64,000 nt of DNA from Sulfuricaulis sp. (GCF_024653915.1 NZ_JANLGY010000006.1:114480-178479), one strand, 5' to 3'; positions 1 through 10,058 are shown, numbered from the stretch's first letter. Notes: a model not told the origin generated them from the letters alone. Numbers and translations: made by a program.

Positions 1-295
1 CAAATCCCATTTCCTGAAGCTTGTCCGCTGACGCGGCGCTGCATGAACCGTCCTGGCTGCAGAGTACCAACGATTTTTGACGTGCCTCGAGCAATCCATC
101 TAACCACGAGCGGTTGGCGTCATCTGTCGCTCTTTCCAGTATTTCGCGTGAAATCTGTAGTGCGCCGGGTATATGTCCGCGACGAAATTCCGCGACTTCG
201 CGCACGTCCAGGATCAGCAGGTCGTCGTGGTTTTCGATCATCTCGTCGAATTCCTCGATGCTGATCTCGCGCACACCGGTACGAGATTCACCCAT
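1..295 (-). CDS. Rhodanese-like domain protein (3' end outside window)
   Basis: Reading the minus strand from the ATG at 295 gives 98 residues of a single rhodanese fold, truncated by the window edge. The LILDVRE strand, the GHIPGA turn and an LCSQDGSCS active-site loop are visible. A GGAG ribosome-binding site lies about 8 nt before the ATG. Rhodaneses transfer sulfane sulfur through a catalytic Cys held in a CX5R loop. Here the residue usually occupied by Arg is Cys, so the loop reads C-SQDGS-C, and sulfurtransferase activity may be altered. It sits 37 nt downstream of the DUF255 gene on the same strand and may be co-transcribed with it. The physiological substrate cannot be inferred. Confidence 0.8.
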   Translation of the reverse strand, partial: MGESRTGVREISIEEFDEMIENHDDLLILDVREVAEFRRGHIPGALQISREILERATDDANRSWLDGLLEARQKSLVLCSQDGSCSAASADKLQEMGF

Positions 296-331
296 GAAAT
301 TCTCCGGAGGTTATTGCCATCACGCCAATCG

Positions 332-2410
332 TTATTTTAGCGCTGTTTCAAATTCTGCCAGCTCGCTGACTGGCGCGGAGCAGGCATGCCCGGCGCAGAC
401 ATAGGCCGTGACGACGTTTCGGGCCGTGCGTTCGGCCAGAATACCGGGCAGATTTTCAGCGTTGGCCGGTATCGCCAGCAGCACCCGATGCGGATGATAA
501 TGCCCGCTGGCGATGGTCTGCCATGGCCGCATTGCCTCGGCCGTTCCACGCAGCACGACTGTCTGTGGCGGTGAGAGCTGTTCCTCCAGCGCCAGCAGCA
601 GTGCCCCGTGCGTGGAAGGCTGTTGCAGCATGCCCGAATACAGCGCCTCCAGAGTGCGCTCGGCGGCATGCAGATAATTGAAATTGCCGGTCAGGTGACC
701 GAGTCGTCCGAGCACCAGCGCGGCGACACCGTTGCCGGAGGGGATGGCGTCATCCGATACCGGCTTGGGACGGTAGACAAGTTTTTCGTGATCGTCGCCA
801 GTGAAATAAAAACCGCCGTGAATTTCATCCTCGAAGTGTTCGAGCACACTGTCCGCCAGCGCGATGGAAAAATCCAGAACGGAGCGGCGAAAACCGGCCT
901 GCAGTAATTCGAGTGCCGCCGCAATCAAGAACACGTGATCGTCCAGATAGGCGTTGAGATGTGACTTGCCGTCCTTGTGAGTGGCCAGCAGACGCTGGTC
1001 GCGCCACAGCTGCGTACGGATGAAATCCATCGCGCGCTCGGCGGAGGCGATAAAATCGGGCCGCTCCAGCGCCCGGCCGGCGTGCGCCATGGACTGGATC
1101 ATGAGTCCGTTCCAGGAGGTAAGAATTTTTTCATCGCGTCCGGGACGAACGCGCTGTTCGCGCGCGGCGTACAGTTTCTCCCGCGCCGACTCCAGGCGCG
1201 CGACCACCTCGTCTTCCGGGCACTGGAAGCGGTCGGCGATGGCGGCATGGTCGGCGCGTACGTTGAGGTGCCATTGGCCCTCGAAATTCGGCGTGTCCGG
1301 CAGACCGAAGCGCTGTTCCACCACGTCCCATTCTGCCGGCGTCAGCAATTTCCGGATTTCATCCGCCGTCCAGACGTAAAATTTGCCCTCGTGCCCTTCG
1401 GAGTCGGCATCCAGCGCCGAATAGTAACCGCCCTCGGGCGACTGCATTTCCCGCATCACCCATTCGGCGGTTTCGACGGCAATGCGCTGGAACAGTGATT
1501 CGCCGGTGGCCAACCAGGCATCGACATAGAGCATCAGCAACTGCGCGTTGTCATACAGCATCTTTTCGAAATGCGGAATTTCCCAGCGCTCGTCCACTGA
1601 ATAGCGGCAGAAGCCGCCACCGACCTGATCGTAGAGCCCGCCGTGGGCCATGGCCGTCAGCGTGTGCCGCGCCATGTGCAGGGCATCCTTGTCCTCCGCG
1701 CCGTTGTGGGTGCTGTGTGCCCAGCGATGCAGGCATAATTCCAACGACGTGGGGTGCGGGAACTTGGGAGCTTTCCCAAATCCTCCGTAGCGTGCGTCGA
1801 ACTGGTTTTGCAATTCAGCATGGGCCTGATCAAGCACTTCCGGGCCAAGGTGCACGCCGGGCGCGGGTCCCGGTGGTTGCAGACGCCCGAAGATATCGCG
1901 CAGGGAAAGGTTCTGTTCGCGGATGGCATCCGGTTTTTTCGCGTAGACCTCGGCCACGTGACGCAGCAGGTCGGTAAAAGCGGGCAAGCCATGCTTGGCT
2001 GTCTTGGGGAAATAGGTCCCGCCGAAAAACGGCATCTGGTCGTCGGGCGTGAGGAACATGTTGAGCGGCCAGCCGCCGGGGCGTTGCGCCAGGATCTGGT
2101 GCGCGGTCTGATAAATCTTGTCGAGATCGGGACGCTCCTCTCGATCCACCTTGATGCACACGAAAAGCTCGTTCATCACGCGCGCGACTTCTTCGTCCTC
2201 GAAGGATTCATGTTCCATCACATGGCACCAGTGACACGCCGAGTAGCCGATGGAAACCAGGATCGGCTTGTTTTCACGCCGCGCCCGCTCCAGCGCTTCC
2301 GCGCCCCAGGGGTACCAGTCCACCGGGTTATGCGCGTGTTGCTGGAGATACGGGCTGGTCTCGTGAATCAACCGATTGCCGGGATGATTGGTGTGTGTGG
2401 GTGTGCTCAT
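332..2410 (-). CDS. Thioredoxin-domain protein, YyaL / DUF255 family
   Basis: A 692-residue protein of the YyaL (SPATA20-like, DUF255) family, full length for the group. The N-terminal 165 or so residues form a thioredoxin-like domain with the diagnostic CHWCH motif at residues 59-63, and the HNPVDWYPW box at 27-35. The C-terminal two thirds is an alpha/alpha-barrel resembling sugar epimerases and cellobiose epimerase folds. The protein is widespread but its biochemical role is unsettled. A redox or sugar-related function is inferred from the fold only. It is divergent from lgt, with about 140 nt between the starts. Confidence 0.9.
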   Translation of the reverse strand: MSTPTHTNHPGNRLIHETSPYLQQHAHNPVDWYPWGAEALERARRENKPILVSIGYSACHWCHVMEHESFEDEEVARVMNELFVCIKVDREERPDLDKIYQTAHQILAQRPGGWPLNMFLTPDDQMPFFGGTYFPKTAKHGLPAFTDLLRHVAEVYAKKPDAIREQNLSLRDIFGRLQPPGPAPGVHLGPEVLDQAHAELQNQFDARYGGFGKAPKFPHPTSLELCLHRWAHSTHNGAEDKDALHMARHTLTAMAHGGLYDQVGGGFCRYSVDERWEIPHFEKMLYDNAQLLMLYVDAWLATGESLFQRIAVETAEWVMREMQSPEGGYYSALDADSEGHEGKFYVWTADEIRKLLTPAEWDVVEQRFGLPDTPNFEGQWHLNVRADHAAIADRFQCPEDEVVARLESAREKLYAAREQRVRPGRDEKILTSWNGLMIQSMAHAGRALERPDFIASAERAMDFIRTQLWRDQRLLATHKDGKSHLNAYLDDHVFLIAAALELLQAGFRRSVLDFSIALADSVLEHFEDEIHGGFYFTGDDHEKLVYRPKPVSDDAIPSGNGVAALVLGRLGHLTGNFNYLHAAERTLEALYSGMLQQPSTHGALLLALEEQLSPPQTVVLRGTAEAMRPWQTIASGHYHPHRVLLAIPANAENLPGILAERTARNVVTAYVCAGHACSAPVSELAEFETALK

Positions 2411-2548
2411 GAAACAACATTCCTGACGCTGACCTTCGACTATATCGAATAGGGCCCGGATTGTCTTATAGTGGGCGCTCTAAGCTCATGGTTATTCGCA
2501 CGTCTCGATACTGGTCTCATGCCTTCATCTGACCGATAATGCTGCGCC

Positions 2549-3328
2549 ATGCTCGCACCCGATATTGATCCCGTCGCCATTCACCTCGGTCCACTCAAGG
2601 TGCACTGGTATGGACTGATGTACCTCATCGGCTTCCTCGGCGCCTGGTGGCTGGGCGTGTATCGTGCGAAGCGCCCCAATTCCGGTTGGCAGCCACAAGA
2701 AGTCGCTGATTTCATTTTCTATGGCGCGCTCGGCGTCATTCTGGGTGGCCGGCTCGGCTATGTCCTTTTCTACAATCTTGCCTATTACAGCAACCATCCG
2801 CTGGAGGTGTTTTACATCTGGTCCGGTGGCATGTCGTTTCACGGCGGCTTGCTCGGCGTCATCTGTGCCATGTGGTTGTATGCACGTAAAACGCGTCGCA
2901 CGTTTTTTGTTATCGCTGATTTTGTTGCGCTGCTGACGCCGCTTGGTCTCGGCGCGGGTCGACTCGGCAATTTCATCAACCACGAACTCTGGGGACGTGC
3001 CACCGATGTTCCGTGGGGCATGGTGTTTCCCGGCGCCGGGCCACTGCCACGACATCCTTCGCAACTATATGAGTTCATGCTGGAAGGGATCGCACTTTTT
3101 GTCATTCTGTGGATTTATGCGCGCAAGCCACGCCCAACGTCCGCTGTTTCAGGATTGTTTCTGCTCTGTTATGGCGGGTTCCGGTTCCTGGTGGAATTTG
3201 CCCGCGAACCGGACGCGCACCTGGGCTATCTGGCCTTCGACTGGGTGACCATGGGGCAGGTATTGAGTCTGCCGATGGTATTGTTTGGGTTCTGGCTGAT
3301 GTGGCGGGCCTACCGTAACAAAGCTTAG
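2549..3328 (+). CDS. lgt: Prolipoprotein diacylglyceryl transferase
   Basis: A 259-residue inner-membrane enzyme that transfers diacylglycerol from phosphatidylglycerol to the lipobox cysteine of prolipoproteins, the first step of lipoprotein maturation. Multiple hydrophobic segments are evident. The conserved SFHGG stretch is at residues 96-100 and the Lgt signature [14 protein letters not shown] at 137-150. Length and order of motifs match the family throughout. It would serve the many lipoproteins encoded in this window (for example those at 10009, 15448, 15859, 38418 and 40320). The gene appears to be monocistronic. Confidence 0.97.
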   Translation: MLAPDIDPVAIHLGPLKVHWYGLMYLIGFLGAWWLGVYRAKRPNSGWQPQEVADFIFYGALGVILGGRLGYVLFYNLAYYSNHPLEVFYIWSGGMSFHGGLLGVICAMWLYARKTRRTFFVIADFVALLTPLGLGAGRLGNFINHELWGRATDVPWGMVFPGAGPLPRHPSQLYEFMLEGIALFVILWIYARKPRPTSAVSGLFLLCYGGFRFLVEFAREPDAHLGYLAFDWVTMGQVLSLPMVLFGFWLMWRAYRNKA

Positions 3329-3475
3329 GCATGACACCGGTGTAACCATTTTCGGCGCCATCACCTCATGTTTTACGCAATCACCTTGAGAAGTTCAGTC
3401 GGTTATTGCTGTCATTGACGTTACCGGGAACGGACGGTATTGTTTGCCCGTAACAATAAGGTGTCTGGCTTCCTG

Positions 3476-3496
3476 CCCCGCCCAAAAGGGCCGGGG
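3476..3496. terminator. GC-rich hairpin between lgt and the barrel protein
   Basis: CCCCGCCC and GGGCCGGGG pair around an AAAA loop, with one bulged C. There is no T-run afterwards, so it may be a weak terminator of lgt or a 5'-UTR hairpin of the next gene. Confidence 0.35.
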
Positions 3497-3549
3497 CGGC
3501 GCGAGCCCTACAATTCACTTTAAATATATTCTGGAGGAGGAAGAGAATC

Positions 3550-4134
3550 ATGCGTATGCAATTTCTTGCGAAGATCGCGATCGCCGGTTTGGCAATGGCG
3601 TATCCGTTCGCATCCATGGCCAACGACTGGTATGCGGGAATCAGCTTGGGCCAGGCTGAAAACAAAACTAGGCAAGCGAAAATTACCGGCTCAAGCTTTT
3701 CCGGCACGATTGACAATGAAGATTCAGCCTGGAAGATTTTTGGAGGCTATCGTCTGTGGGATGAGTATGTCGCGGTTGAGGTGTCTTATATTGATCTCGG
3801 CACCACGAAGGCAACAGGTACTTCCAGCGGTTCAGCGTACACAGGTACTCATGAGCTCGAGACATTTACCCTGGGGCTCACTGGAAGGATCCCGATTACC
3901 GACCCGCTCGGCGTCATTATCCATTTGGGATTTTCCCGGAATGAATCGAAGCTCACAACCACGACGGGCAGTACCGGCACATTCGCCGGCGCGACCGATA
4001 CTGAGTTTTTTGCTGGCCTCGGTTTGCAGTATGAATTTTCCGATACTATCGGGGCACGTATCGAACTAGAGCAATTTGTGGTGGACGCTTACAAAGTGAA
4101 CTTTCTTAGCGCGGGAATCATCTACCGGTTCTGA
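3550..4134 (+). CDS. Outer-membrane beta-barrel protein (OmpA/OmpW-like barrel)
   Basis: A 194-residue exported protein. A signal peptide (MRMQFLAKIAIAGLAMAYPF, cleavage likely after SMA near residue 24) is followed by alternating amphipathic strands, including DWYAGISLG, AWKIFGGYRLW and FFAGLGLQYEF, ending in a C-terminal YRF. The terminal aromatic is typical for BAM-assembled barrels. It belongs broadly to the small outer-membrane beta-barrel family, and no specific function is visible. A strong GGAGGAGG ribosome-binding site precedes the ATG. The gene ends before a clear shared terminator facing the aldehyde dehydrogenase. Confidence 0.8.
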   Translation: MRMQFLAKIAIAGLAMAYPFASMANDWYAGISLGQAENKTRQAKITGSSFSGTIDNEDSAWKIFGGYRLWDEYVAVEVSYIDLGTTKATGTSSGSAYTGTHELETFTLGLTGRIPITDPLGVIIHLGFSRNESKLTTTTGSTGTFAGATDTEFFAGLGLQYEFSDTIGARIELEQFVVDAYKVNFLSAGIIYRF

Positions 4135-4159
4135 AGCAGAATTAAGTTGTTAGTAATTT

Positions 4160-4190
4160 AAACGGCCGGGATACCCCGGCCGTTTTATTT
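4160..4190. terminator. Rho-independent terminator shared by convergent genes
   Basis: A perfect 10-bp stem AACGGCCGGG / CCCGGCCGTT with a 4-nt loop is followed by TTATTTT. It lies between two convergent genes and can serve the plus-strand barrel gene. The A-rich left flank may serve the other side as well. Confidence 0.9.
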
Positions 4191-4193
4191 TGG

Positions 4194-5564
4194 TTATCTG
4201 ATCCAGACAGTTTTCACGTTTACAAATTCGCGCATCCCGTGCACGGATAGTTCGCGCCCGTAGCCGGAGGCCTTTACTCCTCCGAAGGGCAGGCGCGGGT
4301 CGCTCTTGACCATGCCATTGACGAAGCTTGACCCGGACTGAATGTGCCGCGCCAGCCGCTCGCCTTTTTTTACATCGCGCGTGAATACGCTCGCTCCCAA
4401 TCCGTAACGGCTGTCGTTGGCGATGCGTACGGCGTCTTCTTCGTTCTTGGCGCGAATGACAACGGCCACCGGGCCGAATAGTTCTTCCTCGTAGGCGCGC
4501 ATCCCGGGCCGGACGTGGTCAATGATCGTCGGTTCATAGAAAAATCCCGGTCCTGCCGCCGGCCCGCCGTGAAGCGCGAACGTGGCGCCCGCCGTAACCG
4601 AATCGGTCACCTGTTTGTGCAGCTGATCGCGCAGATCGGCGCGTGCCATGGGGCCAATCTGGGTGTCTTCGCGGACCGGGTCGTCCATGCGCAAGCTGTG
4701 GGTTTTGTGCTTAAGTTTTTCAATGAAGGTCTCGGCGATCGACTCTACCAGAATAAATCGTTTGGCGGCGATACAGCTCTGACCGCAGTTGAGAAAACGT
4801 GACGCGATACCGACATCCGCTGCCTGTTCCAGATCGGCATCGGCGAGCACGATGAAGGCATCCGAGCCACCGAGTTCCAGCACGGTTTTCTTGAGCGCGG
4901 CGCCGGCGGCGCTGGCGACTTTCCTGCCAGCCGCCTCGCTGCCGGTCAGCGTCACGGCATGAATGCGCGGGTCGGCGATGATTTTTTCCGCCTGCGCGGC
5001 GGATATCATGAGCGTCTGGAAAACTCCTTTGGGACATCCGGCCTTGTGAAAAATCTCCTCGATGGCAAGCGCACACTGCGGAACATTCGAGGCGTGCTTC
5101 AGCAGTGCTGTATTGCCCGCCATCAGGCTCGGTGCGGCAAAGCGAAACACCTGCCAGAAGGGGAAATTCCACGGCATGATGGCGAGCACAGTGCCGAGCG
5201 GCGGATAGCTGACGTAGCTTGAGCTTGCATCGGTCTGGATAATTTCCTGTCGGAGAAAGGCCTCGGCATGCTCGGCGTAGAACTCGCAGCCCCACGCGCA
5301 TTTCTCGACCTCGGCGCGTGCCTCTCTGACGACCTTGCCCATTTCGAGGGTGATGATTCCGGCATAGTGTGCGCTGTTATTTCGCAGTTCAGCGGCGACG
5401 CTATGGAACAGCCGCGCGCGCTCAGCGAACGACGTTGCCTGCCAGCCCGGGTTGGCCGTCGCCGCACTGGCGAGGGCAGCTTCCACCCGCTGCTCGCTCC
5501 ATGTGTCGAAGCTTTTCAACCGTTCGCCGGTGGTGGGATTGATCGTTTCCATGATTGATGGCAA
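4194..5564 (-). CDS. NAD(P)-dependent aldehyde / succinate-semialdehyde dehydrogenase
   Basis: A 456-residue aldehyde dehydrogenase. The catalytic general base Glu230 lies in LELGGSDA and the nucleophile Cys264 in NCGQSCIA. The MPWNFPFWQ segment at 130-138 and the LTGSEAAG cofactor loop at 206-213 are present. The length and the ending (GYGRELSVHGMREFVN) resemble the GabD/Sad-type succinate-semialdehyde dehydrogenases, which oxidise the semialdehyde to succinate in the cytoplasm. Substrate is inferred from family resemblance only. No GABA aminotransferase lies nearby, so another aldehyde is possible. Confidence 0.88.
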   Translation of the reverse strand: MPSIMETINPTTGERLKSFDTWSEQRVEAALASAATANPGWQATSFAERARLFHSVAAELRNNSAHYAGIITLEMGKVVREARAEVEKCAWGCEFYAEHAEAFLRQEIIQTDASSSYVSYPPLGTVLAIMPWNFPFWQVFRFAAPSLMAGNTALLKHASNVPQCALAIEEIFHKAGCPKGVFQTLMISAAQAEKIIADPRIHAVTLTGSEAAGRKVASAAGAALKKTVLELGGSDAFIVLADADLEQAADVGIASRFLNCGQSCIAAKRFILVESIAETFIEKLKHKTHSLRMDDPVREDTQIGPMARADLRDQLHKQVTDSVTAGATFALHGGPAAGPGFFYEPTIIDHVRPGMRAYEEELFGPVAVVIRAKNEEDAVRIANDSRYGLGASVFTRDVKKGERLARHIQSGSSFVNGMVKSDPRLPFGGVKASGYGRELSVHGMREFVNVKTVWIR

Positions 5565-5620
5565 TAATCTTACCGTTCGGCGCCGCCTATTTCAGTTGTT
5601 CTTACCTATAATAAGGTTTC

Positions 5621-7564
5621 ATGCAGAAATACTTCCTCTTTTTTCTGGTTATGTTCGGCCTGTCCGGTGCGATTCATCCCTCTTTTGCTCAGGAAATAAC
5701 CGAGGAAGAGGAAAACCGCCGCCGCGATTATCTCACCGCGCTGGAGGTTTTGAAGGCCGGACAAACCATCCGTTTCAAGACACTCTACAGCCGACTGGAT
5801 GGCTACATTCTGCGCGGTTATCTCGAATACGAATCCCTGAAAAACCGCGTGTCATCCACGCCTGCCGCGGACATACGGCATTTCCTCGCGGATAACAGCC
5901 AGGCGCCGATCAGCGACACCATTCGCAAGAAATGGCTGCGTGTACTGGCCGGCCGCGGCGATTGGCCCACCTTTCTCATGGAGTACCAGGACATCGAGGA
6001 CGAGCCGGAATTACAGTGCATGCGACTGTCGCATCTGCTCAAGTCCAGCGAGCAGCAGGCGACACTCATGGCCGAGGCCGAGCAACTCTGGCTCACGGGC
6101 AAGCAGTTGCCGCGGGCCTGCGACCCGGTGTTCAGCGCCTGGAAAAAGGCCGGCCACATGACCTCCGAGAAAATCTGGGCGCGTATTCGCCTGGCGATGG
6201 AAGCGCGTAATCTGCGACTCGCCGGCGAGATCGCCAGCCATCTCGATCCATCCGAGAGGGTGTGGGCCCGGCGCTGGCAGGACATGCATCGCGATCCGGT
6301 GCGTGAGTTGCACAATATTTCCTATCCGGTCGAGACGCCGGTGGCGCGCATGGTGGTCAAGCATGGCATCGTGCGCCTCGCCTACCGCGACCCCGAGGAA
6401 GCGATGATCCAGTGGTACTTGCTGAAGGGCAAGTACCAGTTTTTCGGCGAGGACGATAATTATGTCATGCGTCATATCGGCATCCTGGCGGCGCAGGACC
6501 AGCTGCCCCAGGCGCTGGTGTGGTTGTCGGAGGTTTCCGCCGATCCCGCGGACGAATCGCTCCACCTGTGGCGGGTGAAAGCGGCACTGCGTGCCGGCCA
6601 GTGGGAGACGGCGAAGCGCTTCATCGCGGGGCTGAGCGAGGAGCAGCAGAGCGATAGCCGCTGGCGCTACTGGAGCGCGCGTATCCTTGAGGCCACGGGC
6701 AGCAAAAGCGAGGCGCGCAGCCTGTATAAAGGGCTGGCGCGCGACCGCAGTTATTACGGTTTCCTTGCCGCGGATCGCGTTGATGCGGATTACTCGATGC
6801 AACACGTCAGCACCGAGGCCAGCCCGGAGGAAATCAGCGCCATGCTGGCGCGTCCGGGCATCCAGATGGCGCAGGAGTTGTATCAGATGGGACAGGTTAT
6901 CGATGCACGTCGTCAATGGATCTGGACCATGCGACGCATGAACAACCGCGAACTCGCGGTGGCGGCGGTGATTGCGCGCCAGTGGGGGTGGCACGACCGC
7001 GCCATCCTCACGGTGGCGAAGAGCGATCATCAGGACGATCTCGAGCTGCGCTTCCCCATTTTGTACCGGGACGCCATCGAGGCCAACGCCTCCGAGGCCG
7101 GCATCGATCCCAGCTGGGTCTATGGCGTGGTGCGCCAGGAATCCGCCTTCGTGGTCGATGCCCGTTCCTCCGCCGGGGCGCTCGGCCTGATGCAACTGAT
7201 GCCGGCCACCGGCCGGCTTACGGGGCGCAAGATCAAAATGCCCATCCACAACAACCGCGCGATCCTGAACGTCGAGAACAATCTGCGCCTCGGCGCGAGC
7301 TACCTCAAGGAAGTGCTGGGTCGCAATAATGGCAACCAGGTGCTGGCCACGGCCTCCTACAATGCCGGCCCGAACCGCGTCAACAGTTGGGTGCCGGAGC
7401 ACAACATGGAGGCTGATATCTGGGTCGAGTTGATTCCGTACAGCGAGACACGCGACTACGTGAAAAACGTCATGTCCTACACTACCGTGTACGACCATCG
7501 TCTGGGCAGTCGCCCGGTGCGCCTGCGCCAGCGCATGATGGATATCGAGCCGCGGGATAAATAA
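5621..7564 (+). CDS. slt: Soluble lytic murein transglycosylase
   Basis: A 647-residue periplasmic enzyme that cleaves the MurNAc-GlcNAc bond of peptidoglycan, leaving 1,6-anhydro-MurNAc ends. A signal peptide (MQKYFLFFLVMFGLSG, cut near SFAQ, residue 24) precedes a long alpha-helical U-shaped superhelix domain, as in Slt70. The C-terminal SLT catalytic domain follows, with the catalytic Glu507 in VVRQESAF and the GALGLMQLMPATG and ASYNAGPNRV motifs. The length is normal for the family. It is expressed as a single gene, divergent from the aldehyde dehydrogenase, and a hairpin follows it. Confidence 0.95.
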   Translation: MQKYFLFFLVMFGLSGAIHPSFAQEITEEEENRRRDYLTALEVLKAGQTIRFKTLYSRLDGYILRGYLEYESLKNRVSSTPAADIRHFLADNSQAPISDTIRKKWLRVLAGRGDWPTFLMEYQDIEDEPELQCMRLSHLLKSSEQQATLMAEAEQLWLTGKQLPRACDPVFSAWKKAGHMTSEKIWARIRLAMEARNLRLAGEIASHLDPSERVWARRWQDMHRDPVRELHNISYPVETPVARMVVKHGIVRLAYRDPEEAMIQWYLLKGKYQFFGEDDNYVMRHIGILAAQDQLPQALVWLSEVSADPADESLHLWRVKAALRAGQWETAKRFIAGLSEEQQSDSRWRYWSARILEATGSKSEARSLYKGLARDRSYYGFLAADRVDADYSMQHVSTEASPEEISAMLARPGIQMAQELYQMGQVIDARRQWIWTMRRMNNRELAVAAVIARQWGWHDRAILTVAKSDHQDDLELRFPILYRDAIEANASEAGIDPSWVYGVVRQESAFVVDARSSAGALGLMQLMPATGRLTGRKIKMPIHNNRAILNVENNLRLGASYLKEVLGRNNGNQVLATASYNAGPNRVNSWVPEHNMEADIWVELIPYSETRDYVKNVMSYTTVYDHRLGSRPVRLRQRMMDIEPRDK

Positions 7565-7584
7565 TCCGTTTTCGCCGCTACACC

Positions 7585-7607
7585 CCGGAAAAAGCCTGAT
7601 TTTCCGG
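7585..7607 (+). terminator. Hairpin downstream of slt
   Basis: CCGGAAAA pairs with TTTTCCGG around a 7-nt loop just after the slt stop. The T-run is inside the stem, so it is a plausible but not classical terminator. Confidence 0.5.
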
Positions 7608-7668
7608 CGCCGATCACACACTACAGCCGCCGTTTCCTGATCTACACTTTTCCTACAGGTTGTACTCC

Positions 7669-7719
7669 ATGAATCCGTCCAGACAAGCCGGGGCGGCCCA
7701 GGGCAGGGGTCTACATTGA
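7669..7719 (+). CDS. Possible 16-residue leader ORF overlapping the GAF-GGDEF gene
   Basis: An ATG-initiated 16-codon frame (MNPSRQAGAAQGRGLH) ends in TGA inside the sequence TTGA, where the TTG is the start of the next gene. The 4-nt start-stop overlap would allow translational coupling. There is no strong ribosome-binding site for the leader, and the peptide itself has no recognisable features. It is reported because the downstream gene has a rare TTG start. Confidence 0.3.
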   Translation: MNPSRQAGAAQGRGLH

Positions 7720-8894
7720 AAAAGGAAAGTCAAATATTTCTGCTGGAAAGCCAGCTACGCGATCGCGAATTCGAGATCGCCATGCTGCGAGAAACCGCCG
7801 AGGCCATCAGCGGCGAGCTCAGTCTTGATAATGTGTTTCAAGTGGTCGCCGACCATGCGCGCAAGCTCATCCTCGCCGAGACCGTGCTGATCCCGGTGCT
7901 GGACGAGAAACTCGCCCAATACACCTACCGCGCCGGCTGTGGAAAAAACGCCGATGAGATTGTGGGCCAGTCTCTGCCGCTGGACACAGGCGTCTGCGGC
8001 TGGGTGTGGCGCAATAAGCGTCCCTGGTGGCACGGCGTACTCAAAGAGCTGAGCGAGGAAGAACGAAACCGGTGGGAGAAAGAGGCGGGCACTATCATTC
8101 TTGTGCCGCTCATCGGCAAGCGCCATTTTCTCGGCGGCATCGCCGGCATCAACAAGATCGGCAGCAAGGACTTCACCCAGCGCGACCTCGACCTGCTCAC
8201 GCTCTTTGCCCACCAGGTCAGTTACACGATCGAGAATGCCGAGCTGTTCGATCAACTGACCAAATCCAAGTTGCAGTCCGACGAATACCAGCGCGAACTG
8301 CAGGCCCTCAATACCGAACTGGAGCGGCGCGTCGCCCAGCGTACCACCGCTCTGGCTGACGCCGTGAAGGAGCTCGAGCACTTGGCGATGCACGACATGC
8401 TGACGGACCTGCCGAACCGTTCGCTGGTTGAGGACCGCTTGCAACAGGGAATCCATATCGCCAAGCGCGAGAAGAAAGTCATCTCGCTCATGATGATCGA
8501 CCTCAATCGGTTCAAGGAGGTCAACGACAAGCACGGGCACGACGCGGGGGACAGCCTGTTGAAGCAGGTCGCCATGCGACTGCGGCGCATATTGCGGCAG
8601 TCGGACACCGCCGGCCGGCTGGGCGGCGACGAATTCGCTATCGTGCTGCCCTCGACGGACGCGGCCGGCGCCATGAAGGTGGCTGAAAAGTTGCTGAAGG
8701 TCATGGAATCGCCTTTCAAGGTCGGCGAAAACTCGCTCAGCATTGCTTGCAGCGTCGGTATCGCCATGTATCCGCAGCACGGGGGGGACGTCGCCGGTCT
8801 GTGCCGTAACGCCGACGTGGCCATGTACGCGGCCAAACGCAGCGGACGCGGATATGCCATCTATCGCCCGGGCGATGAAAAAAACATGATGTAA
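7716..8894 (+). CDS. GAF-domain diguanylate cyclase
   Basis: A 392-residue cytoplasmic signalling protein. An N-terminal GAF sensor domain (about residues 30-170, with GVCGWVWRNKRPWW and the LLTLFAHQVSYTIENA helix) is joined by a coiled coil (about 175-220) to a C-terminal GGDEF domain. The active-site GGDEF at 303-307 is intact. The RQSD at 294-297 is a proper RxxD inhibitory site five residues upstream. It should therefore make cyclic di-GMP with product inhibition. The ligand of the GAF domain is unknown. The start is TTG, because the upstream in-frame sequence offers no ATG, and it overlaps a short leader frame. Confidence 0.9.
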   Translation: MKKESQIFLLESQLRDREFEIAMLRETAEAISGELSLDNVFQVVADHARKLILAETVLIPVLDEKLAQYTYRAGCGKNADEIVGQSLPLDTGVCGWVWRNKRPWWHGVLKELSEEERNRWEKEAGTIILVPLIGKRHFLGGIAGINKIGSKDFTQRDLDLLTLFAHQVSYTIENAELFDQLTKSKLQSDEYQRELQALNTELERRVAQRTTALADAVKELEHLAMHDMLTDLPNRSLVEDRLQQGIHIAKREKKVISLMMIDLNRFKEVNDKHGHDAGDSLLKQVAMRLRRILRQSDTAGRLGGDEFAIVLPSTDAAGAMKVAEKLLKVMESPFKVGENSLSIACSVGIAMYPQHGGDVAGLCRNADVAMYAAKRSGRGYAIYRPGDEKNMM

Positions 8895-8960
8895 TCCAGT
8901 TGGTTTTCCCGCCCCAGGAAAGTCAGCAATTCTTTGTAAGAATCCATAACAAAAGAATTC

Positions 8961-9052
8961 AAACCACGGGGCACGCAGGGAAAGGCAGGTAAAAGGGTAA
9001 GAACGTCTTCTGTTTTTCCAATATTTTTCACTCCCCGTGCTCCCCGTGGTTT
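8961..9052. repeat. Dispersed inverted repeat (CCACGGGG type)
   Basis: AAACCACGGGGCACGCAGGG at 8961 is mirrored by CTCCCCGTGCTCCCCGTGGTTT ending near 9052, making a long imperfect stem between two genes. Similar ACCACGGGG-type repeats occur between genes in many proteobacteria. It may act as a terminator for the GAF-GGDEF gene. Confidence 0.6.
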
Positions 9053-9146
9053 AAGATTTCATCTTTTTTATTTTGATAAGACTCTATATATCTCGCGCGG
9101 ACGCGAGCCACTGGTTTTGGCCACCGAGGCAGCGCAGAATGACCCG

Positions 9147-10058
9147 ATGACCCTGCGCAAGATCTGTCTTCTCGGTGGCACCGGTTTTGTCGGTAGGCGT
9201 CTCGTCGCGCGCTTGTCCAAGGCCGGACATGACGTCGTCATCCTGACGCGCCACCGGGAGCGGCACCGCGATTTTCTGGTGTTACCCACAGTACGGTTGG
9301 TGCAAGGCGACGTGCATGACACGGGTTTTCTGCAACAACAACTCGAAGGCCGTGATACCGTCATCAATCTGGTCGGCATCCTGAACGAGAAGGGACGTTC
9401 GGGAAAAGGCTTCGCGCGGGCGCATGCCGAATTGCCGGAAAAAATAGTAATGACGTGCCGCGAAACAGGGGTACAGCGCCTGCTGCACATGAGCGCGCTG
9501 CACGCCACGCGTATGGCGCCGAGCCACTACCTGCGCACCAAGGCGCTCGGGGAAGAGGCGGTACTCCGCGCCGAAAGCCCGGATTTTCACGTCACCAGCT
9601 TTCGCCCCTCAGTCGTCTTTGGCCCCGGCGACGGTTTTCTGAACCGCTTCGCCGGTCTGCTGCGCCTGATGCCGGGCGCGTTCCCGCTCGCCTGCCCCCA
9701 TGCGCGCTTCCAGCCGGTGTATGTCGAGGACGTGGTGCAGGCCTTTGTAAAATCGCTCGACAACCACAAAACCTTCGGGCAGCGCTATGACCTGTGCGGC
9801 CCGCAGGTCTATACCCTGCGCGAGATCGTGGAATACGTGGCAAGACTGATTAACAAGCGTGTATGCGTTGTAGGTCTTCCCGATGGCCTGTCTTTCCTGC
9901 AGGCCGCGATGCTGGAATATGTTCCGGGCAAGCCGTTCTCGCTCGACAACTACCGCTCGCTGCAAATCGACAGTGTGTGTGAAAAAGGTTTCCCCGAGGT
10001 TTTTGGAATTACCCCGGCAAGCCTGGAGGAAATCGCGCCTGGTTATTTGCGCCATTAA
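9147..10058 (+). CDS. NAD(P)-binding complex I NDUFA9-like reductase
   Basis: A 303-residue atypical short-chain dehydrogenase. The Rossmann signature is at the N-terminus (LLGGTGFVGRRL), followed by VRLVQGDVHD and INLVGIL. The HYLRTKALGEE stretch takes the place of the usual YxxxK, and the FRPSVVFGPGDGF segment is typical of the NDUFA9 / YbjT-like group. Such proteins act as NAD(P)H-binding accessory proteins or reductases, and the substrate here is unknown. The ATG at 9147 is preferred over a TTG 30 nt upstream because the Rossmann strand starts immediately after it. Its 3' end overlaps the convergent metallopeptidase by 50 nt. Confidence 0.82.
   Translation: MTLRKICLLGGTGFVGRRLVARLSKAGHDVVILTRHRERHRDFLVLPTVRLVQGDVHDTGFLQQQLEGRDTVINLVGILNEKGRSGKGFARAHAELPEKIVMTCRETGVQRLLHMSALHATRMAPSHYLRTKALGEEAVLRAESPDFHVTSFRPSVVFGPGDGFLNRFAGLLRLMPGAFPLACPHARFQPVYVEDVVQAFVKSLDNHKTFGQRYDLCGPQVYTLREIVEYVARLINKRVCVVGLPDGLSFLQAAMLEYVPGKPFSLDNYRSLQIDSVCEKGFPEVFGITPASLEEIAPGYLRH

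Noticed and set aside
6011..7621. 536-codon minus-strand frame opposite slt
   Set aside because: Antisense shadow of a clear lytic transglycosylase in GC-rich DNA. No recognisable domains.
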